In this document: in pieces, positions 7,447 to 14,770 of the stretch
Layout of the letters: every line of letters begins with the position of its first letter
Numbering within the stretch: position 1 is the stretch's first letter
DNA from: Sphaerochaeta sp. UBA5849
GTDB taxonomy: Bacteria; Spirochaetota; Spirochaetia; Sphaerochaetales; Sphaerochaetaceae
Length of the DNA stretch: 23,925 nt
Direction of reading: 5' to 3'
Assembly: GCA_002432715.1 (NCBI GenBank)
Contig: DJGJ01000031.1
Coordinates: 1-23,925 of the forward strand
Notes under the pieces: generated by a model
Seen by the model: only the letters and a program-made list of their open reading frames with translations
What the model was told of the DNA's origin: nothing
Database searches by the model: none
Translations under genes and position numbers: made by a program

Positions 7447-8541
7447 ATGAAAAAAGAACGAATGCGTGCCCCCGAAGGTCAAAGTCAGCGAACCAGACCT
7501 TCAAGAGGTTATATATATTTGGTAAAGAACCCTTCATCCAACGAGACCAGCATCTGTGCTTGGGATTCAGTATTGTACCCCGGCACTTCGGTAGTGGCGC
7601 CTACCCGGTATGGGTTGGATTTGGGAGTGATCATGACGAGTGCGGACAGGTTGGGCAAGGAGTATACTCCCGGTTGCGACCAGTGCCGGGGTGCCTGCCT
7701 GCATGGTGAGTGCATGCCCAAGGATGAGAGTGAAGCTGAACGTGCAGAACCTGCAGAGGAAATGGAGATCTTGTTCAGTTCTGAGCCTGACGAAGATCCC
7801 TGTGACTCCTGCGCAGGCTGCAATCCTCAGCCGGACCCTCAGGAAGTGGACCTGACAGGAGAAATCCTGTGGATCGACCGCCTGGCGACGCCCTCTGACC
7901 TGGACCGATATCAGGAGCTGATGGAAAAAGAGGATGAGGCAATGCGGATCTGTCGTGAGAAGATTGCCTATCACAAACTGGACATGAAGTTGGTGACCGC
8001 CCACTTTTTGCTCGGGGAGCCGAAAATCATTTTCTTTTTTACTGCAGATGTCCGGGTGGACTTCAGGGATTTGGTCAAGGATTTGGTTTCTGTGTTCCGT
8101 ATTCGTATCGAATTGCGCCAAATCGGGGTGCGCGATGAAAGTCGGGTGCTCGGCGGTCTGGCTGTGTGCGGAAGGGATTTCTGCTGCCATAGCGTAACGG
8201 ATAAACTCAATCCGGTTTCGATCAAAATGGCCAAGGAACAGAATTTGTCACTCAATTCAATGAAAATTTCCGGTCCTTGCGGCAGGCTTCTTTGCTGTCT
8301 CTCCTACGAATTCGACTTCTATGTGGAGGAAAAACGCAAGTATCCTCCAGAAGGAAGTAAATTGAAAGTTGGGTTCGAGTTGATGAAAGTATCAGAAGTC
8401 AACATACTTTCAAAAAGGATCCAGCTCAGTGGCAGTGAGAGCCGGATGCTGACAATCCCTCATTCAGCGGTATTTTTCAACGAGGAAGCCAGTCGTTGGG
8501 AGATAACCAAGGAGTATACAGATGAATTTTTGTCAAACTGA
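7447..8541 (+). CDS. PSP1-domain protein (RicT/YaaT-like) with Cys-rich insertion
   Basis: From ATG 7447 the protein has 364 residues. The start is chosen for AAAGG 6 nt upstream and the promoter just before it; an in-frame ATG exists at 7315 but precedes the promoter. The PSP1 core is clear: CGRDFCC (241-247), NPVSIKMAKEQNLSLN (255-270) and CGRLLCCLSYE (278-288). In Bacillus, RicT joins RicA and RicF in a complex that binds Fe-S clusters and stimulates RNA maturation by RNase Y. Residues 77-125 add seven further cysteines, spaced C-X2-C-X3-C-X4-C and C-X2-C-X2-C, with an acidic linker between them. They interrupt the N-terminal part of the domain and suggest extra metal or Fe-S binding. The C-terminal end is a short beta-rich tail. 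The exact role in this organism is inferred. Confidence 0.82.
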   Translation: MKKERMRAPEGQSQRTRPSRGYIYLVKNPSSNETSICAWDSVLYPGTSVVAPTRYGLDLGVIMTSADRLGKEYTPGCDQCRGACLHGECMPKDESEAERAEPAEEMEILFSSEPDEDPCDSCAGCNPQPDPQEVDLTGEILWIDRLATPSDLDRYQELMEKEDEAMRICREKIAYHKLDMKLVTAHFLLGEPKIIFFFTADVRVDFRDLVKDLVSVFRIRIELRQIGVRDESRVLGGLAVCGRDFCCHSVTDKLNPVSIKMAKEQNLSLNSMKISGPCGRLLCCLSYEFDFYVEEKRKYPPEGSKLKVGFELMKVSEVNILSKRIQLSGSESRMLTIPHSAVFFNEEASRWEITKEYTDEFLSN

Positions 8542-8555
8542 AGTAAAGCATTGTA

Positions 8556-8584
8556 TTGACCGATTTTATAGACTGTGATATGTT
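8556..8584 (+). promoter_or_regulatory. Promoter of rpsT
   Basis: TTGACC (8556-8561), a 17-nt spacer, and TATGTT (8579-8584) preceded by TG one base upstream (extended -10). The predicted start near 8591 gives a leader of about 77 nt. Confidence 0.65.
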
Positions 8585-8592
8585 TTTACACC

Positions 8593-8612
8593 GTCGGCCC
8601 TGTGTTGCCGAC
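8593..8612 (+). promoter_or_regulatory. Hairpin at the 5' end of the rpsT leader
   Basis: GTCGGC (8593-8598) and GCCGAC (8607-8612) form a perfect 6-bp stem with an 8-nt loop, immediately after the predicted transcription start. It may stabilise the mRNA 5' end or take part in S20 feedback control. The role is inferred. Confidence 0.4.
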
Positions 8613-8667
8613 TTCATATTTCATACAAATAACTACGTATTCAAGGTAATATGTTTGGAGGTATTAC

Positions 8668-8949
8668 GTGATTAACAGGTCTGCTGAGAAAAGAGAGCGA
8701 CAGAACAGCGTCAGGAGAATGAGGAATCGTGCAGCCAAGAGCACTATGCGCACTGCAATCAAAAAGTTTGAAGCCGCTGTGGCCTCCGATGACAAGGATA
8801 CTGCTGCTTCTGCCCTGGCCTTGAGTCTCAAACTGCTTGATACAACTGCAAGCAAGGGAATTATCCATCAGAACACCGCCAGCCGCAAGAAATCCAGATT
8901 GCAGGCCAAGTACAACAAGTTTAACAACCAGGCTGCCGCCCAGGCATAA
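8668..8949 (+). CDS. rpsT: 30S ribosomal protein S20
   Basis: The 93-residue basic protein is helical and Lys/Arg-rich at the N-terminus (SAEKRERQNSVRRMRNRAAK) with the S20 pattern RxAIKKFEAA and a C-terminal GIIHQNTASRKKSRL. S20 binds 16S rRNA at the bottom of the 30S subunit. The start is GTG, chosen because GGAGG (8657-8661) sits 6 nt upstream. S20 genes in other bacteria also use weak start codons linked to autoregulation, so the GTG may matter. Length is slightly above the usual 86-90. It has its own promoter and is followed by the HU-like gene. Confidence 0.93.
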   Translation: MINRSAEKRERQNSVRRMRNRAAKSTMRTAIKKFEAAVASDDKDTAASALALSLKLLDTTASKGIIHQNTASRKKSRLQAKYNKFNNQAAAQA

Positions 8950-8964
8950 CCGTCTCATGAAATC

Positions 8965-8997
8965 AGGTCGATTGTGGAATCGGCTTATGTTCTTTTG
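8965..8997 (+). terminator. Possible hairpin between rpsT and the HU gene
   Basis: A 9-bp stem (8965-8973 with 8978-8986, two G-U pairs) has loop GTGG and is followed by ATGTTCTTTT. It may partly terminate or process the rpsT transcript. I see no convincing separate promoter for the downstream HU-like gene, so read-through is likely. Confidence 0.35.
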
Positions 8998-9023
8998 CAA
9001 ATATTGTGAGTTAAGGAGTTACT

Positions 9024-9344
9024 ATGGCAGGACCAAAATTGACAAAAGCAGCCATTATTGAGAGTCTCTATGAGAAGCATGGACTGAATAGAGCCGATAT
9101 CCATAAGATTATCGATGAGTTCTTCGAAGAAGTGAAAGAAGGCTTGAAGAACGATCAAGTCATCGAGCTCCGTGGATTTGGAACCTTTGAAGTTCGTACC
9201 CGCAAAGGCAGAGAGAAAGCTCGCAACCCCAAGACTGGTGCCATAGTTGCCGTCGAGACACACGGGGTCGCAATTTTCCGTCCTGGCAAAGAACTCAAGG
9301 ATTATGTATGGGAATTGCGTGACAACAAGCCGGAGAACGACTGA
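9024..9344 (+). CDS. HU/IHF-family DNA-binding protein
   Basis: The 106-residue nucleoid protein bends DNA as a dimer. The N-terminal helices LTKAAIIESLYEKHGLNRADIHKIIDEFFEEV are followed by the family core IELRGFGTFEVRTRKGREKARNPKTG (about 47-73), which forms the beta arms contacting the minor groove, and by IFRPGKELKD. It is longer than the usual 90-95 residues by a short C-terminal tail (WELRDNKPEND) and a few N-terminal residues. AAGGAG lies 5 nt before ATG. HU and IHF cannot be separated safely by eye. It sits directly upstream of lnt, as I recall for treponemes. Confidence 0.92.
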   Translation: MAGPKLTKAAIIESLYEKHGLNRADIHKIIDEFFEEVKEGLKNDQVIELRGFGTFEVRTRKGREKARNPKTGAIVAVETHGVAIFRPGKELKDYVWELRDNKPEND

Positions 9345-9376
9345 GTTTCACGTGTTTTGCAATAGGAGAACATCTC

Positions 9377-11041
9377 TTGGTTGATTTGCATCCCAGACGG
9401 AACCTCGGAACGGTATGTTCTGAGGTTCTTGTGTTATTGGCAGCGGCGTTTCTTTACTCATTGGCCTTTCCCGGCCTCATATCGGTCAACGGGTTCGGTT
9501 TTATTGGGTTCTTCGCCTTGATTCCTGTGTTTGCGGTGATTCGCAACACAAGCTGGAAACTTACGCCTGTGTATGGGTTCTTGTATGGCTTCATGTTCTA
9601 TCTCTTCTTCAATTACTGGCTGAAGACCTTCCATCCGCTCGCCATCCTGATCGTTCCCATCATCAAGGGCGGTGAGATGGCTGTCTTGTTTCCTGCATTG
9701 AAGGCTGCCCAGAAGCTGTTCAAGAAGTATGGCTATATCGTGGAAGGCATCATTTGGGTAGCCTACTCATACATCAGCCAGGATTGGTTTGCAGGCTACC
9801 CCTACGGGACCCTTGGTAGTGCAGCTTACCAATACCTTCCCTTCATCCAGATTGCCGAGTTCACCGGTGTCTGGGGTGTCACGTTCATGATGGTTCTTCC
9901 TCAAACCTTTTTGGCATTCATCCTGTTCGAGAAGCATCGCAATCGGTTGGATGGTTTCGCTTCGTATCTGAAGCAGCATCTGGTTTTTTTGATTGGCTAT
10001 GCAGTTGTTCTGATTGCAATCCTTGCCTATGGCTTTGCCAGCATCTCCTATTGGAGATCCCAGGAGCCTGAAAAGACCTGGAGGGTTGCAACCATCCAAC
10101 ACAGCGCCGATACCTGGAAGGGCGGGTACACAACCTATAAGAACAACTTCAACAATCTGCGTCGCATGAGCCTTGAGGCCCTGCAGGCCGATCCCGACAT
10201 CATCCTGTGGTCTGAGACCGCATTCGTCCCTTCGGTTGCATGGCATGAGAATTACCCCTCCGACCCTGCGACCTCGGCCTTGGTCGAGGAGTTCGTCGCC
10301 TTCGGCAAATCCCTGCCCGTGCCTCTGGTGACCGGCAACCCCGAGGGCGTCATCGACGACCCTTCCCAGCCCGCCCTGCTTGCAGACGGCAGTTGGAACC
10401 GCAAGGATTACAACACGGTCATTTTCTTTGAGGATGGCAAGATCAAGAATACCTATCGAAAACAACACCTTGTTCCGTTCACCGAACACTTCCCCTATGA
10501 GAAACAGCTGCCATTGCTCTACAACCTGTTGTTGGCCAATGACTACAACTGGTGGGAAAAGGGGTATGAAAGCGTGGTGTTCGAAACCGAGGAAGGGATA
10601 AAATTCTCCACCCCGATCTGCTTCGAGGACGTCTTCGGCTATCTGAATGCCGAATTTGTGGCAAATGGGGCCGATGTCATCGTCAACATGACCAACGATG
10701 GCTGGTCGAAGGCCGTCTCGGCCGAGATGCAGCATCTTGGGCTTGCTGTGTTCCGTTCCATCGAGAATCGACGCACCACCGTTCGTGGTACGAACAGCGG
10801 CATGACCTGCGTCATCGATGTAACCGGAAAAATCATCGACCCAATGGAGCCCTTCAAGGTAGGTTGGCATATCTATGATGTTCCGGTATTCACCGGTGAA
10901 AGTCATGGTCTCACCTTCTACACCCGGCATATCGACTGGTTCGCCTTTTTGGCCATCTACCTGTCGTTCTTGTTGCTTGGCTTGGGAGCCCTGTATCACC
11001 TCATACACTTCATACGAGAGAGAAGGCAGAACAGAACATGA
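9377..11041 (+). CDS. lnt: Apolipoprotein N-acyltransferase
   Basis: The 554-residue inner-membrane enzyme adds the third acyl chain to the N-terminal Cys of lipoproteins. The first about 225 residues contain six or more membrane segments. The nitrilase-like domain follows, with the catalytic triad E280 (ILWSETAFVPS), K362 (TYRKQHLVPFTE) and C415 (STPICFEDVFG). It also carries NMTNDGW, and HLGLAVFRSIENRR near 453-466. A last membrane helix lies near 525-545. The start is TTG (9377) with AGGAG 8 nt upstream; no better in-frame ATG precedes the first helix. Its stop overlaps the cinA start as ATGA. It implies a Gram-negative envelope with triacylated lipoproteins. Confidence 0.93.
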   Translation: MVDLHPRRNLGTVCSEVLVLLAAAFLYSLAFPGLISVNGFGFIGFFALIPVFAVIRNTSWKLTPVYGFLYGFMFYLFFNYWLKTFHPLAILIVPIIKGGEMAVLFPALKAAQKLFKKYGYIVEGIIWVAYSYISQDWFAGYPYGTLGSAAYQYLPFIQIAEFTGVWGVTFMMVLPQTFLAFILFEKHRNRLDGFASYLKQHLVFLIGYAVVLIAILAYGFASISYWRSQEPEKTWRVATIQHSADTWKGGYTTYKNNFNNLRRMSLEALQADPDIILWSETAFVPSVAWHENYPSDPATSALVEEFVAFGKSLPVPLVTGNPEGVIDDPSQPALLADGSWNRKDYNTVIFFEDGKIKNTYRKQHLVPFTEHFPYEKQLPLLYNLLLANDYNWWEKGYESVVFETEEGIKFSTPICFEDVFGYLNAEFVANGADVIVNMTNDGWSKAVSAEMQHLGLAVFRSIENRRTTVRGTNSGMTCVIDVTGKIIDPMEPFKVGWHIYDVPVFTGESHGLTFYTRHIDWFAFLAIYLSFLLLGLGALYHLIHFIRERRQNRT

Positions 11042-12303
11042 CCTATATCAGTGCAGCACTCTTTATCATCGGGACTGAGTTGACCCGCGGTGTCATTGCG
11101 GACAAACACTGCCAGGTCCTTGCCAGCCAGCTGACACAGCTCGGCTACCGGGTCGACCGCATGGTCCTGGTTCCCGACGATGGAACCATCGAGGAAGTGC
11201 TCAAGGAGTGCATCGACACCTGTGACATTGTCATTCTCACCGGCGGGCTCGGTCCCACCAGCGACGATCTTACGCGCAGCATTGTCGCCCACATGGCACA
11301 GGTGCCCTTGGTACGTGACCAAGCAACCTTTGATGCATTGTATGCACGCATCGGTGAGAGGATTTGGGGGGCCAACGAACAGCAGACCATGATTCCCCAG
11401 GGGTTCACCGCCATACCCAATCCGTATGGAACGGCAGCCGGCTTCAGGGGTATCATCCCAGATGGGGAGCGCGAGATTGTCTGTATTGCCATGCCCGGGC
11501 CTCCCAGGGAGATGGATCCCATGTTTTTCGACCAGGTATTGCCCTACCTGGCCCAGCTGATCGGCCATGATGACTTTTCACGTACTGAATACTCCACCTT
11601 CCTGATTCCTGAAGCAAAACTGGAGGAATTGTGCAGACAGGTTACCTTCAACGGCCTGCAGTGGGGCACCCGGTTCCAGGACCTCAAAATCAGCCTGTAT
11701 CTGGTGGGAGGCGATGAGGAGGAGCGTCTTGAGATGGCCAAACGCCTCCAGGCCTTGGTCGGGCCGTCATTGTTGGTGGACGGCGATGTCATGCCCGCCC
11801 AGCTCTTGACGGATTTGCTTGTAGCCAGGGGTGAGACGATCAGCTGTGCTGAAAGTTGTACATCGGGGTTTGTCGCAAAGTTGCTCACCGACCAGAGTGG
11901 AAGCTCAGCCTGGTTCTATGGTGGGGCGGTCACGTACGCAAATGAGGCGAAAATCGCCATGCTCGGGGTGCGTAGCGAAACATTGCAGGCTCATGGGGCC
12001 GTCAGTGAGGCCTGTGTGTTGGAGATGGCACAGGGTATGCTCAACCGTTCACATACTGACTGGGCGTTGTCTGTCAGCGGCATAGCCGGCCCCGATGGCG
12101 GCAGCAACGAGAAACCGGTGGGAACCGTATGGTTTGGTTTTGCCTCCAAACATCGCTCGAGTGCAGCAGTGAAGGTGCAACTCACTTCCTATGGTCGTGA
12201 TTCTATCAGAAGAAAGGCCTCCGTGGTTGCCTTGATTCTTGCAAGTCAGTACATCAAAGGAGCTTGCTTGCTTGACACTGTGAAGAAGTGGCAATATATT
12301 TAG
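11038..12303 (+). CDS. cinA: CinA-family protein with C-terminal nicotinamide-nucleotide amidase domain
   Basis: At 421 residues this is a full-length two-domain CinA. Residues 1-170 form the molybdopterin-binding-like domain (FIIGTELTRGVIADKH, ILTGGLGPTSDDLTR), which in some homologues acts as an ADP-ribose/pyrophosphate hydrolase. Residues 255-410 form the PncC domain that deamidates nicotinamide mononucleotide to recycle NAD. It carries TISCAESCTSGFVAKLLTD, GSSAWFYGGAVTYANEAK and SGIAGPDGGSNEKPVGTVWFGF, nearly identical to E. coli PncC. Translation is coupled to lnt through ATGA. It probably ends the HU-lnt-cinA transcript; the next gene, rho, has its own -10 element. Confidence 0.92.
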   Translation: MTYISAALFIIGTELTRGVIADKHCQVLASQLTQLGYRVDRMVLVPDDGTIEEVLKECIDTCDIVILTGGLGPTSDDLTRSIVAHMAQVPLVRDQATFDALYARIGERIWGANEQQTMIPQGFTAIPNPYGTAAGFRGIIPDGEREIVCIAMPGPPREMDPMFFDQVLPYLAQLIGHDDFSRTEYSTFLIPEAKLEELCRQVTFNGLQWGTRFQDLKISLYLVGGDEEERLEMAKRLQALVGPSLLVDGDVMPAQLLTDLLVARGETISCAESCTSGFVAKLLTDQSGSSAWFYGGAVTYANEAKIAMLGVRSETLQAHGAVSEACVLEMAQGMLNRSHTDWALSVSGIAGPDGGSNEKPVGTVWFGFASKHRSSAAVKVQLTSYGRDSIRRKASVVALILASQYIKGACLLDTVKKWQYI

Positions 12304-12320
12304 AGTACCAATCGCGGGAA

Positions 12321-12348
12321 GTTATCCGTATATATCGTTAATTATAAT
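12321..12348 (+). promoter_or_regulatory. Probable rho promoter
   Basis: A perfect TATAAT lies at 12343-12348. The -35 is poor (GTTATC 12321-12326, 16-nt spacer). The predicted leader is about 90 nt and holds a small hairpin. Weak -35 and a long leader fit a regulated gene; Rho is autogenously controlled in other bacteria. Confidence 0.5.
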
Positions 12349-12396
12349 CCCGCATATTCTTACATCCTGTATCACAGTTTAGGAGTTGGGTTGTCG

Positions 12397-12415
12397 ATGT
12401 ACCTTTTAGGTACGT
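12397..12415 (+). other. Small hairpin in the rho leader
   Basis: A 7-bp stem (12397-12403 with 12409-12415, one G-U) has a 5-nt loop. It lies 19 nt before GGAG (12434-12437) and may affect leader attenuation or translation. The role is inferred. Confidence 0.35.
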
Positions 12416-12445
12416 GTAAATCCCTGTTCCGTTGGAGTTTATCCT

Positions 12446-14320
12446 ATGTCTTCCGAAGAATTAGTGCAAACTGAAGCAGCGTTGTCTGTACCTTCCGAGC
12501 CCGAAAAGGGCAAGAAACCGGTACGACGTATCACCCGTAAAAAAAGCCCTGTGGCTGCAAAAGCATCAGAATATGCTGCTGATCAGAGTGCCGAACAACA
12601 AGAAGAAACGAGTGGGTCACCGGAGCAGAAAAATCGAAGGGGCAGACCCAAGAAGGCCGGCGTCAAGCTGAAGGATGACAATCCTCAGGTGCAGGACGAC
12701 CAGCAACCCCAGCTCGACTTTGACGTTGAACAGACGAAACAGCCGGTGAATGAGGAAGCTTCATCTGTAGTGCAGCAACCCCAGGGTGAAGTCCAGCAAG
12801 AGGCTCAGCCGTCCCAGAAACCGAGCCAGAGTGAGCAGAAGCCTCAAAACCAGAACCAGAATCAATACCGAAAGAATCCTCAATACAACAAAAGCAGTAA
12901 CCGCAACCAGCAAAGCCGCCATCCCAAGAGCTCTTTCCAAAAGAGCCAGAGCTTCGGCCCCAACCGTCCCATGCGCCAGAATCAAAATGAAGAACCTTCT
13001 TTTGACTTGAATATCGAGGAACACCCCGAGGCGCCGGTCCTCCAGCTTGAACACTATACCAATATGTCCATTGATGAACTGCGCAAAGTAGGCATCGAGA
13101 AGGGATTGAATCCGGATACCATTCTTGATTTGCGCAAGCAGGAGATTGTTGCCGAGATTCTTAGGATTCACAGTTCCAGCGGTGGGGTGATCGTGGGTAC
13201 CGGTACCCTTGAGATTCTTCCCGACGGATTCGGATTCCTTCGTTCCCCCGCCAACAGCTACCTCTCAGGACAGGAGGACGTATATGTCTCTCCCGCCCAG
13301 ATCAAGAGCCTGTATTTGAAAACCGGTGATGTAGTGTATGGACAGGTGCGCACCCCGCGTGAGAATGAACGCTTCTTTGCAATTCTCAAGATTCTCAAAG
13401 TCAACGGCGATGAGCCGATTGTGGCAAAAATGCGTGTTCCTTTTGATAGTCTGACTCCGCTTTTCCCTGATCAGAGATTGAAACTGGAGACAGCTGAAGA
13501 GGATATGTCGGTTCGCATCATCGATATGTTCTGTCCCATCGGTAAAGGCCAGCGCTCCTTGATCGTCGCCCCCCCGAGAACAGGCAAGACCGTCCTGCTT
13601 CAGAAAATCGCCAACTCCATCAGTACCAATCATCCGGAAGTCGTTCTGATGGTCCTTTTGGTTGATGAACGGCCTGAAGAAGTGACCGACATGCGGCGTC
13701 ACGTCAACGGTGAGGTTATCGCCTCCACCTTCGACGAGCAGGCAAGCCGCCACGTCCAGGTTGCCGAGATGGTCATAGAGAAAGCCAAGCGGCTTGTCGA
13801 GCACAAGAAGGATGTCGTGATTCTTCTCGACTCCATCACCCGTCTCGCCCGTGCATACAACCAGACGGTACCTGCGAGTGGAAAAATCCTCAGCGGTGGT
13901 GTCGACTCCAATGCCCTGCACAAACCCAAGCGCTTCTTTGGTGCAGCTCGAAACATCGAGTTCGGCGGGAGCCTTACCATTATTGCAACCGGTTTGATCG
14001 AAACCGGCTCAAGGATGGACGAAGTCATTTTCGAGGAGTTCAAGGGTACCGGCAACAATGAGATCATTCTCGACCGCCGGCTTGCCGACAAGCGGCTCTG
14101 GCCTGCCATCAACATCAAGAAAAGCGGAACCAGGCGTGAAGACCTTTTGCTGCCTCCTGATGAGGCTGCCAGAATCTGGCTCACCCGCAATGCAGTCAAT
14201 GATATGGACGACCAGGAGATGACTCCGTTCCTCATTGACAAAATACGGAAGACAAAGGATAATGAGGCGTTCTTACGCTCTATTAACACCGGGATTCCTA
14301 CGAACTCCGCAGGCTATTAG
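12446..14320 (+). CDS. rho: Transcription termination factor Rho with long N-terminal disordered region
   Basis: The 624-residue protein is about 200 longer than E. coli Rho. Residues 1-200 are low complexity: a basic segment (RRITRKKSP), an AT-hook-like RRGRPKK (64-70), an acidic/Gln stretch, then a Gln/Asn/Lys/Ser-rich stretch at about 120-180. The standard Rho follows: helical N-domain (MSIDELRKVGIEKG from 207), cold-shock RNA-binding domain (GTLEILPDGFGFLRS), then the hexameric ATPase with Walker A APPRTGKT (375-382), VDERPEEVTDM, Walker B VVILLDSITRLARAYN (D462), and GGSLTIIATGLIETGSRMDE. It terminates transcription of untranslated RNA. Insertions here in other bacteria affect RNA binding and phase behaviour. 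ATG has GGAG 8 nt upstream. Confidence 0.96.
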   Translation: MSSEELVQTEAALSVPSEPEKGKKPVRRITRKKSPVAAKASEYAADQSAEQQEETSGSPEQKNRRGRPKKAGVKLKDDNPQVQDDQQPQLDFDVEQTKQPVNEEASSVVQQPQGEVQQEAQPSQKPSQSEQKPQNQNQNQYRKNPQYNKSSNRNQQSRHPKSSFQKSQSFGPNRPMRQNQNEEPSFDLNIEEHPEAPVLQLEHYTNMSIDELRKVGIEKGLNPDTILDLRKQEIVAEILRIHSSSGGVIVGTGTLEILPDGFGFLRSPANSYLSGQEDVYVSPAQIKSLYLKTGDVVYGQVRTPRENERFFAILKILKVNGDEPIVAKMRVPFDSLTPLFPDQRLKLETAEEDMSVRIIDMFCPIGKGQRSLIVAPPRTGKTVLLQKIANSISTNHPEVVLMVLLVDERPEEVTDMRRHVNGEVIASTFDEQASRHVQVAEMVIEKAKRLVEHKKDVVILLDSITRLARAYNQTVPASGKILSGGVDSNALHKPKRFFGAARNIEFGGSLTIIATGLIETGSRMDEVIFEEFKGTGNNEIILDRRLADKRLWPAINIKKSGTRREDLLLPPDEAARIWLTRNAVNDMDDQEMTPFLIDKIRKTKDNEAFLRSINTGIPTNSAGY

Positions 14321-14340
14321 GACCAAGAAAATGTGACACC

Positions 14341-14366
14341 AGTCTGCTGCGTACAGCCAGCAGATT
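14341..14366 (+). terminator. Hairpin between rho and rpmE
   Basis: TCTGCTG (14343-14349) and CAGCAGA (14358-14364) form a perfect stem extendable to 9 bp, with an 8-nt loop, followed by TTATATATTCCT. It lies 8 nt before the rpmE Shine-Dalgarno site. It could be a weak terminator, an attenuator or a leader element controlling L31. Confidence 0.45.
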
Positions 14367-14390
14367 ATATATTCCTGGAGGAATTTGAAC

Positions 14391-14594
14391 ATGAAAGACG
14401 GAATTCACCCCCGCTACGAATTGACTGAGATTCGTTGCTCCTGCGGCAACGTGATCAAGACAAAGACGACTTCCAAGAGCTTGGAGCTGGAAATTTGCTC
14501 TGCTTGCCACCCCTTCTTCACCGGTACCCAGAAAATGGTTGACACCGCTGGACGCATCGAGCGTTTCAAGAAGCGCTACGGTTTGGAAAAATAA
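14391..14594 (+). CDS. rpmE: 50S ribosomal protein L31 (zinc-binding type)
   Basis: The protein has 67 residues from ATG 14391. A TTG six bases upstream is in frame but only 3 nt from GGAGG (14377-14381), so the ATG is preferred. It has the L31 pattern KDGIHPRYELTEIRCSCGN and a CSACHPFFTGTQK segment. The cysteines (C-x-C near 16-18 and C-x-x-C near 36-39) mark the zinc-containing C+ form, which stores zinc and can be replaced by a Cys-free paralogue in zinc starvation in some bacteria. It follows rho and ends at a strong intrinsic terminator. Confidence 0.96.
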   Translation: MKDGIHPRYELTEIRCSCGNVIKTKTTSKSLELEICSACHPFFTGTQKMVDTAGRIERFKKRYGLEK

Positions 14595-14605
14595 GCATGT
14601 ACCAG

Positions 14606-14632
14606 AAAGCCACCAGCAATGGTGGCTTTTTT
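14606..14632 (+). terminator. Intrinsic terminator of rpmE
   Basis: A perfect 9-bp stem (14606-14614 with 14621-14629), with 6-nt loop AGCAAT and a tail of six T (14627-14632), lies 12 nt past the rpmE stop. Confidence 0.92.
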
Positions 14633-14671
14633 AAGGTATTAGCAACACAATTCGTGCATCTATCGAAGGGA

Positions 14672-14701
14672 TTGAGAAATGCTGAGTCGGCAGGTTATAC
14701 T
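14672..14701 (+). promoter_or_regulatory. Promoter of the GalK-like - surE - YcgN-like operon
   Basis: TTGAGA (14672-14677) and TATACT (14696-14701) are separated by 18 nt. The predicted leader is about 60 nt. It is the best promoter in the 14633-14770 gap, which otherwise shows no coding frame. Confidence 0.55.
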
Positions 14702-14770
14702 AAAATAGGTTTTTTGTTGCATTATGCTGACAAGTATCCTAAAATTGACGCATAAAAATTAGGTTGGGGC

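Noticed and set aside
9767..11008. Long minus-strand open frame opposite lnt (413 codons)
   Set aside because: It lies wholly antisense to lnt, which has a clear catalytic triad. The translated product shows no family pattern and looks like codon-bias shadow.
12314..12353. GCGGGA/TCCCGC inverted repeat before rho
   Set aside because: The arms are only 6 bp and separated by 28 nt; it is probably chance, and it overlaps the -10 box without clear structure.
14385..14390. TTG start for rpmE six bases upstream of ATG
   Set aside because: Only 3 nt from GGAGG, too close for efficient initiation; L31 typically begins MK-.
14745..14750. TTGACG as a -35 box before the GalK-like gene
   Set aside because: Only 20 nt before ATG, so no room for a -10 element; the pair at 14672-14701 is better.
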